Source of the DNA: JAEUIT01 sp044220875
Lineage (GTDB): Bacteria; Planctomycetota; Phycisphaerae; Phycisphaerales; SM1A02
Direction of reading: 5' to 3'
NCBI GenBank assembly: GCA_044220875.1
Contig: JBGAQH010000003.1
Coordinates: 1-64,000 of the forward strand
Length of the DNA stretch: 64,000 nucleotides
The notes under the pieces: generated by a model
The model's input: the letters and a program-made list of their open reading frames with translations, nothing else
Told to the model about the DNA's origin: nothing
Databases searched by the model: none
Shown: positions 24,375 through 32,109 of the stretch, in pieces
Layout of the letters: each line of letters opens with the position of its first letter
How positions within the stretch are numbered: the stretch's first letter is position 1
Program-made: the position numbers and the translations under genes

Positions 24375-25886
24375 ATGGCGTTTCAGCGCGAGATCACGAT
24401 CGGCTTCATTCCCGCCAACCGGGGCTTCTTCTCGAAGGAGCTCGCCGCGTCGATGCGCGACGCGACCGTCGCCGCCATGCGCCGCGCCGGCATGCGCGTG
24501 GTCGTTCCCGACGCGGCGATGACCAAGGTCGGCTGCGTCGAGACCCGCGAGGAGGCGGAGCTCGTCGCCGAGCTCTTCCGCCGCGAGCGCGTGCAGGGGA
24601 TCCTCGTCGGCGCCGTCAACTTCGGCGAGGAGCAGGGGGTCGCGTGGTGCGTGAAGCGGGCCGCGCTCGACGTGCCGATCATGATCTTCGGCTGTCAGGA
24701 GGAGGAGCGGCTCACCATGGGCACGCGGCGCCGCGACAGCTTCTGCGGGCTGCTCTCGATCGGCGAGGTGCTGCGCCAGATCGGTGCCCGCTACACGGTC
24801 GCGTCGCGCCCGATCTGCTTCCCCGGCGACGCGAGCTTCGCCGCCGACCTTGACCTCTTCCTGCGGATCTGCCGGACGGTGCACGGCCTGCGGAACGCCC
24901 GCTATGGCCAGATCGGGGCGCGGCCCGACGCCTTCTGGACCTGCCGCTTCGACGAGAAGCGGCTTCAGCGCCTCGGCCCGACCGTCGTCACCCTCGACCT
25001 CTCCGAGGCGATCGCCGGCGCGAACGCGATCTCCGACGACGACGGCGATCTCGCCCGCGTCATCGCCTCGATCCAGGGGTACGCCGACACCTCGCGCATC
25101 AAGCAGCTCTCGGTCGTGCGAAGCGCGAAGCTCGAGCTCTTCCTCCGCCGCTGGGGGCGGGCCAACGCGATCGACGCCTTCGGCATCCAGTGCTGGACGA
25201 GCATCCAGGCCAACTACGGCGTCTGTTCCTGCACGACGATGAGCCGCTTCGGCGACGAGGGCATGCCCAGCGCCTGCGAGGCCGACATCATGGGGACGAT
25301 GTCGATGCATGCGGCGATGCTCGCCAGCGCCTCGCCCGCCGGACTCGCCGACTGGAACAACCTCCACAACGACGACGACGAGCTGGTCAACGTATGGCAC
25401 TGCGGCGTCTTCCCGGCCGCGTTCGCCCGCACGCCGGTGCGGCTCGGCGTCCAGGAGATCATCGCCTCGAGCGGCGCGGCGACCTACGAGGACTCGGAGG
25501 GCACGATCGAGTTCGTCGCCCGCGACGGGCCGCTCACGCTCTGCCGCATCACGCAGGATGCGGAGGGGCCGACCCGCGCGGTCATCAGCGAGGGGGCGAT
25601 CGAGTCGAATCCCGCGGTGACCTTCGGCTGCTACGGCTGGTGCCGCATCCCGGGACTGCAGCGGCTCTATCGCGATGTCCTGCTGCGCCACTTCCCGCAT
25701 CACGTCGCCGTGACCCAGGGACACGTCGGCAACGCCCTGTGGGAAGCGCTCGGCAACCACATGGGGATGGCCGTGCATCACGCGTCGCAGGAGACGCCCG
25801 GGCTCTACGTGCCGCGGCTTCCCTTCGCCGGCGTCCGGCAGTCCGACGCCGCGTTCCGGGCGCCGGTCGAGCTGGCGGGCCGCTGA
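24375..25886 (+). CDS. L-fucose/L-arabinose isomerase family protein (probable arabinose isomerase)
   Basis: 503 residues from ATG at 24375 with AAGGAGA seven bases upstream. The overall pattern (IGFIPANRGFFSKELA, then IDAFGIQCWTSIQANYGVCSC, EADIMGTMSMHA, DWNNLHNDDDELVNVWHCG, VTQGHVGNALWEALGNHMG) belongs to the FucI/AraA-like isomerase superfamily, where Glu, Asp and His residues hold Mn2+. It is not classical AraA in length or start. Because araB and araD stand next to it and no other isomerase is present, it most likely converts L-arabinose to L-ribulose. Experimental specificity unknown. Confidence 0.8.
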   Translation: MAFQREITIGFIPANRGFFSKELAASMRDATVAAMRRAGMRVVVPDAAMTKVGCVETREEAELVAELFRRERVQGILVGAVNFGEEQGVAWCVKRAALDVPIMIFGCQEEERLTMGTRRRDSFCGLLSIGEVLRQIGARYTVASRPICFPGDASFAADLDLFLRICRTVHGLRNARYGQIGARPDAFWTCRFDEKRLQRLGPTVVTLDLSEAIAGANAISDDDGDLARVIASIQGYADTSRIKQLSVVRSAKLELFLRRWGRANAIDAFGIQCWTSIQANYGVCSCTTMSRFGDEGMPSACEADIMGTMSMHAAMLASASPAGLADWNNLHNDDDELVNVWHCGVFPAAFARTPVRLGVQEIIASSGAATYEDSEGTIEFVARDGPLTLCRITQDAEGPTRAVISEGAIESNPAVTFGCYGWCRIPGLQRLYRDVLLRHFPHHVAVTQGHVGNALWEALGNHMGMAVHHASQETPGLYVPRLPFAGVRQSDAAFRAPVELAGR

Positions 25887-25907
25887 CGGTTCGCATACGT
25901 TCCCCGG

Positions 25908-26582
25908 ATGCCCACCTACGGCGTGATTTTCGACATGGACGGCGTCCTGGTCCTCTCCGAGGAGGCCCACTGGCGAAGCTGGCGCGAGGCGGCGGCGCGG
26001 CGCGGCGTGACGCTCGCGTACGAGACCTTCCTCTCCTGCTTCGGCCGCGTCAACGCCGATTGCGTGCGGATCATGCTCGGCGACCACATCGCGCCGGAGG
26101 AGGCGCTGCGCATCGCCGACGAGAAGGAGGCGGCGATGCGCGAGATCATCCGCCGCGACGTGCCGCTCGCCCCCTCGACGCGCGAACTGTTAGACGCCCT
26201 GGCCCGCGACGGGGCGCGGCTCGCGGTCGGCTCCTCGGCGCCGCCGGAGAACGTCGACCTGGTCCTCGACGGCGGCGGCATCCGCGCCCGCTTCGCGGCG
26301 GCGGTCGACGGGTCGCAGGTGAGGCGGGGGAAGCCGGCGCCGGACGTCTTCCTGCTCGCCGCCGAGCGCATCGGGCTGCCGCCGTCGGCCTGCGCCGTGA
26401 TCGAGGACGCGCCCGCGGGCATTCGGGCCGCGGTGGCCGCGGGCATGACGGCGATCGGACTGACGACGACCCACACCCGCGAGCAACTGCTCGAGGCCGG
26501 CGCCAACGTCATCCACGCGGACATGCCGGCGCTCTCGCCCGCGCTCATCCGCGCCGCCATCGCCGCAGCGGTGCGGTCCTAA
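25908..26582 (+). CDS. HAD-superfamily hydrolase, beta-phosphoglucomutase-like
   Basis: 224 residues. HAD motif I is IFDMDGVLVLSEEAHW (D9, D11), motif II VGSSAP, motif III RGKPAPDVF and motif IV VIEDAPAGIRAA. The helical cap between motifs I and II is of the beta-phosphoglucomutase/phosphatase type. Last gene of the arabinose arm, 21 bp after the isomerase. It may remove dead-end sugar phosphates or act as a phosphosugar mutase; the sequence cannot decide. The TAA stop is in the CTAAC context and a bidirectional hairpin follows. Confidence 0.85.
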   Translation: MPTYGVIFDMDGVLVLSEEAHWRSWREAAARRGVTLAYETFLSCFGRVNADCVRIMLGDHIAPEEALRIADEKEAAMREIIRRDVPLAPSTRELLDALARDGARLAVGSSAPPENVDLVLDGGGIRARFAAAVDGSQVRRGKPAPDVFLLAAERIGLPPSACAVIEDAPAGIRAAVAAGMTAIGLTTTHTREQLLEAGANVIHADMPALSPALIRAAIAAAVRS

Positions 26583-26653
26583 CGCCGCGTCAGGGGCGCC
26601 GCATGAGGGGCGCGGCGCCCGACGCGCGTTTCATCGATCCCCGCCAACGAACC

Positions 26654-26681
26654 GACGCCCACACGGGACCGTGTGGGCGTC
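26654..26681. terminator. Bidirectional hairpin between convergent genes
   Basis: Perfect 13-bp inverted repeat GACGCCCACACGG/CCGTGTGGGCGTC with two central bases. No T run on either strand, so it is a weak or Rho-assisted terminator for the HAD and Pro-rich genes that converge here. Confidence 0.55.
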
Positions 26682-26738
26682 GCTTCGATGAAGAAAGGTG
26701 ATTCGGTGCGCGGTGGTGAGGACATCACCAACTCGCCA

Positions 26739-27530
26739 TTACCAGCCAGGTGGTCCGGGCGGCTGAATGGGCGGCCCACCGGGGTTCTTGATGGGATTGC
26801 CCGGACCTGCGGGTGGCGGGGAGGGCGGACCGATGGGTGGTCCGCCCGGGCTGTTGCCGGGAACTCCGGGCCCAGGCATCGGCGGGCGCGGCGGGGCGAT
26901 CGGCGGGTTCGAACCGGGTGATCCCGGATTGCCGAACCCCGGATTGCCAAAGCCCGGCGGGCGCGGCGGCTGAATCGGCGGACCGATGGGCTTCTTGCCG
27001 GGCCCGTTGCCTGGGTCGCCAGGCGATGGCGGATTGATCGGCGTGCCGCCCGGGCGCGTGCCAGGTCCTTCGTCCGGTTTGCCACCCGGCTTGCCGCCCG
27101 GGACGGGCTTTTGGCCTGGCATCGGACGCTTGTCGCCAGGCTTCATCCCCGGGGTCACTCCGGGGCTTCGCTGGCCGGGATCGATGACCCGACGGCCCGG
27201 CCCCCGGGTCGGTTCACCAGGCTTCGGCGGGGCGATGGTCGGGACTTCCGGCGCGTCGGGCTTCTGCACCGGCCTCGGCACTGGGATGACGTCCGGGTGC
27301 GAAGGCTCCCGTGGGTTGTCCTTCGGTGTCTGTGGCGGCTGCACGATCGGCGCCGGAGGCGCCGCGGGCGACGTCGCTGGCGGCGGAGTCCCCGTCGCGC
27401 CCGCAGTCGCGGCGATGCCGGAAGTGAGCGCGGCGACGACCACCCAACCGCCCGATTTCGCGGGGGAGGCCTTCACGGAATGCGGATCCGCGGGGGTTGG
27501 CTGGCTCTCGGCTGGTTCTGGTGTTGCCAT
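26739..27530 (-). CDS. Pro/Gly-rich protein with one N-terminal membrane segment
   Basis: 263 residues from ATG at 27530, chosen because GGAGG stands seven bases upstream. Residues 27-45 (GGWVVVAALTSGIAATAGA) are a probable membrane anchor or signal. The rest is nearly pure low-complexity sequence made of Pro, Gly, Lys and Asn, with degenerate PGxxPG repeats (PGMKPGDKRPMPGQKPVPGG, later FGNPGFGNPG). It is likely an extended, exported, wall- or surface-spanning polypeptide, but the bias prevents family assignment. It is the only TAA stop I found outside the CTAAC context. Confidence 0.6.
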   Translation of the reverse strand: MATPEPAESQPTPADPHSVKASPAKSGGWVVVAALTSGIAATAGATGTPPPATSPAAPPAPIVQPPQTPKDNPREPSHPDVIPVPRPVQKPDAPEVPTIAPPKPGEPTRGPGRRVIDPGQRSPGVTPGMKPGDKRPMPGQKPVPGGKPGGKPDEGPGTRPGGTPINPPSPGDPGNGPGKKPIGPPIQPPRPPGFGNPGFGNPGSPGSNPPIAPPRPPMPGPGVPGNSPGGPPIGPPSPPPAGPGNPIKNPGGPPIQPPGPPGW

Positions 27531-27852
27531 GAGATCCTCCGTGATCGAGGGTGCACGAGTCGTTTCCAGCGACCGGGGCGCGGCACACGGGCATTCGGCA
27601 CCGGCAGGTCGAACCCCGTCCGCAGGTCGCAGACTTCGGGTCCCACCAGCCATACGGAGGATCGGCGTTCCTTTTTGTCGGAACATCCCAATTTGCCGAT
27701 TCCGTTCATCAGCCTCGTTCTCTGACGCGACCGGATGGGAGCGGAGCGGGCCTCGGGCAGATGCCCGGGTCATCCCACTACGATGGCTGTCCCCTCCAAC
27801 ACATCCGCCGGGCTCACACCCGGCGTCTGACCACCACTTGCCGGCACGATCC
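27531..27852 (+). promoter_or_regulatory. Divergent intergenic region upstream of the ast-like operon
   Basis: 322 bp between the Pro-rich gene and the aminotransferase. I see no gene. A 7-bp stem-loop CGCCGGG/CCCGGCG (27806-27825) lies 27 bp before the aminotransferase start. No clear promoter hexamers. Confidence 0.3.
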
Positions 27853-29310
27853 ATGACCCCCAACGCCACCGCCGACGCACCGACTTCCGCACCCGCCTCC
27901 CAGGGGGCATCCTTCGCCTCGAACCCCGTGGTCACCGAGGCCATCCAGCGGATCCTCAAGGAGCTCCGCGCCAAGCAGGCCACGATCAACGGGGCCCGTC
28001 CCGCGGTCGGAGCGGGCAAGGCCACCCTCGACGAGTGGCTCAAGCGAAGTGCGGAAGCCAAGGGCCGGCCGGCGCTCTACCCCTACGTCGGCTCGGGCTT
28101 CGGCAACGGCCCGCTCGTCGAGCTCGTCGACGGCAGCGTGAAGTGGGACCTGATCAACGGCATCGGCGTGCACATGTTCGGCCACTCCGATCCGGACATG
28201 ATCGAGGCGAACCTCCGCTCGGCGCTCGCCGACACGGTGATGCAGGGCAACCTCCAGTTCAACGCCGACTCCGTCGCCTTCACCGAACTGCTAGTCCGCG
28301 AGGCGGAGAAGTGCTCGTCGCTCAAGTACTGCTTCGTCACGAACTCCGGCTGCATGGCCAACGAGTCGGCCCTGAAGGTCTGCCAGCAGAAGACCAGCGC
28401 CGCGCCGCGCGTCATCGCCTTCCAGGACTGCTTCATGGGCCGCTCGACGACGATGGCCCAGATCGGCGACGGCCCCGCCTATCGCCAGGGCGTGCCGCTG
28501 AACGTGCAGGTCGACTACATGCCGTTCTACGATCCCGACCTCGGGCAGCGCTCGATCGACATGGCGGTCTGGCACCTCAAGCAGTACATCCATCGCTATC
28601 CGAAGCAGCACTCCTGCTTCGTGATGGAGCTCGTCCAGGGCGAGGGCGGCTTCAACGTCGCTCCCCGCGAGTTCTTCCTGCCGCTCATGCAGCTCTGCCG
28701 CGACAACGGCATTCCGGTCTGGGACGACGAGGTCCAGAGCTTCGGCCGCACGACCTCGATGTTCTACTTCGACCAGCTCGGGCTCGGCGAGTTCATCGAC
28801 GTCGTCACCCTCGGCAAGATGAGCCAGGCCTGCGCGGTCCTCTACACGCAGGAGATGAACCCGAAGCCGGGCCTTCTCTCGGGCACCTTCCAGGCGAGCG
28901 GCTCGGCGTTCGGCGTCGGGCTCGCCGCGCTGACCAAGCTCCGGGACGGCGGCTACTACGGCCCCGACGGCTCGATCGCCCGGCTGCAGAAGGCGTGGCG
29001 CCAGCATGCCGAGGCGTTCGTGAAGAAGCACCCCGCGTGGTTCCCGCCGGTCACGACGCCGATGGGCGGGCGCATGACGCACCTCGTCGCCGGCACCGGC
29101 GGCATGATGCGCCTGACCCCCTTCGGCGGCGACAAGGACATGGTGATGAAGCTCCTCCATCGCCTCTTCGCCGACGGCGTCATCGCCTTCTACTGCGGAC
29201 ACGATCCCTATCACCTGCGCCTTCTTCCGCCGGTCGGCGTGATGAAGCCGGAGCACTTCGGTCCGGTGTTCGAGATCTTCGAGAAGAGCTTCGCGGCGGT
29301 CGCTGAATGA
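27853..29310 (+). CDS. Class III aminotransferase, AstC-like
   Basis: 485 residues from ATG at 27853. Fold-type I, class III PLP enzyme: YPYVGSGFGNGPLVELVDG entry, FVTNSGCMANESALK for the cofactor phosphate, ELVQGEGGFNVA, WDDEVQSFGRT (the cofactor Asp) and VTLGKMSQACAVLYT with the Schiff-base Lys. The protein is longer and more diverged than E. coli AstC/ArgD, and some features recall lysine 6-aminotransferases. It is followed by astA and astD homologues, so N2-succinylornithine transamination in arginine catabolism is the best-supported role. Substrate unproven. Confidence 0.8.
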   Translation: MTPNATADAPTSAPASQGASFASNPVVTEAIQRILKELRAKQATINGARPAVGAGKATLDEWLKRSAEAKGRPALYPYVGSGFGNGPLVELVDGSVKWDLINGIGVHMFGHSDPDMIEANLRSALADTVMQGNLQFNADSVAFTELLVREAEKCSSLKYCFVTNSGCMANESALKVCQQKTSAAPRVIAFQDCFMGRSTTMAQIGDGPAYRQGVPLNVQVDYMPFYDPDLGQRSIDMAVWHLKQYIHRYPKQHSCFVMELVQGEGGFNVAPREFFLPLMQLCRDNGIPVWDDEVQSFGRTTSMFYFDQLGLGEFIDVVTLGKMSQACAVLYTQEMNPKPGLLSGTFQASGSAFGVGLAALTKLRDGGYYGPDGSIARLQKAWRQHAEAFVKKHPAWFPPVTTPMGGRMTHLVAGTGGMMRLTPFGGDKDMVMKLLHRLFADGVIAFYCGHDPYHLRLLPPVGVMKPEHFGPVFEIFEKSFAAVAE

Positions 29311-29329
29311 GCGGATGTTCAACACGGAG

Positions 29330-29356
29330 TTCACAGAGGACACAGAGGGCACGGAG
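29330..29356 (+). repeat. ACAGAG-type intergenic repeat, degenerate copy
   Basis: TTCACAGAGGACACAGAGG followed by GCACGGAG, in the spacer between the aminotransferase and AstA genes. A degraded opposite arm may lie at about 29444-29495 (CTCTTGTGCCCTC, then TGTGCTCTCCGCG). Related to the intact copies at 40689-40730 and 54262-54519. Confidence 0.55.
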
Positions 29357-29512
29357 AAGAGGCGATCGCTGGAACGTCAGGTCGGCGGAACCTGAACGCC
29401 ACGATCAAACGCATCGGGGCTCGTGAAACGGAAGAGCCCTCCTCTTGTGCCCTCGACCCGGTCTTTGTGCTCTCCGCGTCCGCAGTTCCCGCTGTATTGA
29501 AACCCGATTCCC

Positions 29513-30616
29513 ATGTTCATCATCCGCCCAGCCCAGCCGAAGGATCTGCCGACGCTCATGAAGCTCGCGCGGATGGTTCACTTCATCAACCTGCCCGCCG
29601 ACAGCGACTTGTTAGGGGCGAAGATCCGAAAGAGCCTCGCCAGCTTCGCGGGAAAGGCGAAGTCGGAGCGAGACCGGCAGTTCATGTTCGTCCTCGAGGA
29701 CCTCGAGACGGAGAACGTCGTCGGCACGTCGGCGGTGATCTGCGCGATCTCCTGGCCCGGCTGCCCGCACGTCTACCTCAAGCTCGGACGCCGCGAGTTC
29801 GTCAGCAAGGACCTCGCCACCGGGCAGGTGCACACCACGCTCCAGTTCGGCACCGACGAGAGCGGTCCGAGCGAAATGGGCGGCCTGATCCTCGCCCCGG
29901 GATATCGCGGCCACAAGGAGAAGCTCGGCGCCCTGCTCTCCGCGGTGCGCTTCCATTTCATCGGCCTGCACCGCGAGTGGTTCTCGAAGCGGATCATCGC
30001 CGAGATGATGGGGGCGGTGACGCCCGACTCGCACACGCTGCTGTGGGAGTACCTCGGCCGCCGCTTCATCAACCTGAGCTACAAGGAAGCGGACCTCTTC
30101 TCCGCGCGGTCGAAGGAGTTCATGCTGAGCCTCTTCCCGCGCGACGAGATCTTCGTCTCGCTCCTCCCTCCCGAGGCCCGCAACCTGATCGGGCGGGTCG
30201 GCGAGGAGACCGCTCCGGCGCTGGCGATGCTCGAGCGGCAGGGCTTCCGCGAGACCGGCCACGTCGATCCCTTTGACGGCGGTCCCTACGTCGAGGCCGA
30301 CCGCGACGCGATTCCGCTCGTCCATTCGACCTCGATGCTCACGCTCGGCGCGGCGCTCGCGCCGGCGGCCCACGACGCGGCCCGCGCGGCGATCGTCTCC
30401 TCCGAGCCCAAGGAGGACTTCCGCGCCGTCCGCACCGCCTACGCGCTCGCCGGCGAGACGCTCTCGATCTCGGCCGAGGCGATGGCGGCGCTGGGCGTCA
30501 AGGCCGGCGCGAAGGTCGGCTTCACGCCGATGGACGCGAAGGTGAAGGCGGCGCCGGCGAAGCACGCTTCACCGAGAAAGGGCGCGAAGTCGAAAGGCTC
30601 GAGGACGAAGGCATGA
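29513..30616 (+). CDS. astA: Arginine N-succinyltransferase
   Basis: 367 residues from ATG at 29513. The N-terminal 290 residues follow AstA: MFIIRPAQPKDLPTLMKLA, DRQFMFVLEDLETENVVGTS, SEMGGLILAPGYRGHKEKLG, GAVTPDSHTLLWEYLGRRFI and LLPPEARNLIGRVGEETAPA. AstA transfers succinyl from succinyl-CoA to the alpha-amino group of arginine, first step of the AST pathway. After about residue 320 there is a Lys/Ala-rich tail (KVKAAPAKHASPRKGAKSKG) not typical of AstA. Its stop overlaps the astD start (ATGA). Contains one rare TTA codon. Confidence 0.9.
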   Translation: MFIIRPAQPKDLPTLMKLARMVHFINLPADSDLLGAKIRKSLASFAGKAKSERDRQFMFVLEDLETENVVGTSAVICAISWPGCPHVYLKLGRREFVSKDLATGQVHTTLQFGTDESGPSEMGGLILAPGYRGHKEKLGALLSAVRFHFIGLHREWFSKRIIAEMMGAVTPDSHTLLWEYLGRRFINLSYKEADLFSARSKEFMLSLFPRDEIFVSLLPPEARNLIGRVGEETAPALAMLERQGFRETGHVDPFDGGPYVEADRDAIPLVHSTSMLTLGAALAPAAHDAARAAIVSSEPKEDFRAVRTAYALAGETLSISAEAMAALGVKAGAKVGFTPMDAKVKAAPAKHASPRKGAKSKGSRTKA

Positions 30617-32097
30617 GCACGCCGCACGCCTCGCCGTCGCCGTCGAATTATGTCAACGGCCGATTCCTGCCCCTTCCCGGCGACGCGATCGTCGTGCGCG
30701 ACCCGAGCGACGGTGCGACCGCGGTCTGGACGAGCGGCGAGTGCGCGGACCATGTGGATGCCGCGGCGTCGGCGGCCCGCGCGGCCCTGCCGGCGTGGGC
30801 CTCGCGTCCGCTCGAGGAGCGGGTCGCGCTCCTCAGGCGCTATGCCGAGTGCACCACGCGGACGGTCGACCGCATCGCCGATCGCATCACGCTCGAGATG
30901 GGAAAGATCCGCGCGGAGTCGCTGCTCGAGGCGAAGCTCCTCGCCGACAAGGTCGCGATCACGCTCGACGAGATCTCGATGGCGCGGGTCCGCGGCTACG
31001 ACGTCGCGGTGAACGCGACGCGCAGCGGTCTCTGCCGCTTCCGGCCGCACGGCGTCATGGCCGTCCTCGGTCCCTACAACTTCCCGGCCCACCTGCCCAA
31101 CGGCCACTTCGTGCCGGCCATGCTGTTAGGCAACACGATCGTCTTCAAGCCCAGCGACAAGACGCCGGGCGTCGCCCAACTGCTCGCCGAGTGCATGCAC
31201 GAGGCGGGGATTCCGGCAGGCGTCTTCAATGTCGTGCAGGGTGGTCCCGCGGTCGCGAGGGCCCTCGTTGCCCATGACGAACCCGACGGGATCCTCTTCA
31301 CCGGAAGCTGGCCGGTGGGGCGCGCGATTCTCCAGGCGAACCTCGACCGACCGGGACGGATCGTCGCCCTCGAGCTCGGCGGCAGCAATCCCGCGGTGGT
31401 GATGCCGAGCGCCCACCTGCGGCAGGCGGTCATCGAATGCGCGCGGGCCTCCTTCGCGACCACCGGGCAGCGCTGCACCTGCACGCGCCGCATCATCGTC
31501 GACCGGCGGATCGCCGACCGCTTCCTGGCGGAGTTCTGTCGGGTCGCGAGCACGCTCCTGGTCGGCCCCGGCTTCTCGCGCGATCCCGTCTTCATGGGAC
31601 CGATCGTGAACGAGGGATCGTTGAACGCGGTGTTGGGCGAGCAGGCGGCGCTGGCCCGGGCCGGCGGGAAGGTCCTCGTCGCCGCGACGCGCATGGATCG
31701 CCCCGGCTTCTTCGTCACTCCCTCGGTGGTCGAGGTGCCGCGCTTCGAGCGGGCCACCGACCGCGAGACGTTCGGACCGCTGGTGAGGGTCGCGATCGTC
31801 GACGGTCTCGACGAGGCGATCCGACAGTCGAACGCGACCGACTACGGCCTCGCCGCGTCGATCTTCACCGGCGAGCGCGGCGAATACGAACGCTTCTTCG
31901 CCGAGTGCCGCGCCGGCTGCATCAACTGGAACAACGGGACGGCCGGCGCGAGCTCGAAGCTGCCCTTCGGCGGCCTCGGCCATTCCGGCAACCACCGTCC
32001 CGCCGCCGCCTTCAGCGTCGACTACTGCGCCTACCCCGTCGCGAGCATGGTCGAGACGAGCGACGCGGCCCCGGTGCCGGAGGGGATGCGGGCCTGA
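30613..32097 (+). CDS. astD: N-succinylglutamate 5-semialdehyde dehydrogenase
   Basis: 494 residues, ATG overlapping the astA stop. Aldehyde dehydrogenase superfamily: VMAVLGPYNFPAHLPNGH, IVFKPSDKTPG, the Rossmann stretch FTGSWPVGRAI, catalytic Glu in ALELGGSNPAVV and nucleophile Cys in ATTGQRCTCTRR. The choice of NFPAHLPNGHFVPAMLLGNT and the pairing with astA identify AstD. It oxidises N-succinylglutamate semialdehyde to N-succinylglutamate. astB and astE are not in the window. Last gene of the operon; the CotH-like gene converges on it 12 bp downstream. Confidence 0.92.
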   Translation: MSTPHASPSPSNYVNGRFLPLPGDAIVVRDPSDGATAVWTSGECADHVDAAASAARAALPAWASRPLEERVALLRRYAECTTRTVDRIADRITLEMGKIRAESLLEAKLLADKVAITLDEISMARVRGYDVAVNATRSGLCRFRPHGVMAVLGPYNFPAHLPNGHFVPAMLLGNTIVFKPSDKTPGVAQLLAECMHEAGIPAGVFNVVQGGPAVARALVAHDEPDGILFTGSWPVGRAILQANLDRPGRIVALELGGSNPAVVMPSAHLRQAVIECARASFATTGQRCTCTRRIIVDRRIADRFLAEFCRVASTLLVGPGFSRDPVFMGPIVNEGSLNAVLGEQAALARAGGKVLVAATRMDRPGFFVTPSVVEVPRFERATDRETFGPLVRVAIVDGLDEAIRQSNATDYGLAASIFTGERGEYERFFAECRAGCINWNNGTAGASSKLPFGGLGHSGNHRPAAAFSVDYCAYPVASMVETSDAAPVPEGMRA

Positions 32098-32109
32098 GTC
32101 GCAGCGGAC

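Noticed and set aside
26906..26915. GGTTCGAACC, a T-loop-like sequence that could belong to a tRNA
   Set aside because: No acceptor, D or anticodon arms can be drawn around it, and it lies inside the repetitive Pro/Gly-rich coding region.
29311..29512. ACAGAG units as a CRISPR array
   Set aside because: Units are adjacent or 1-3 bases apart with no unique spacers, and no cas genes are present.
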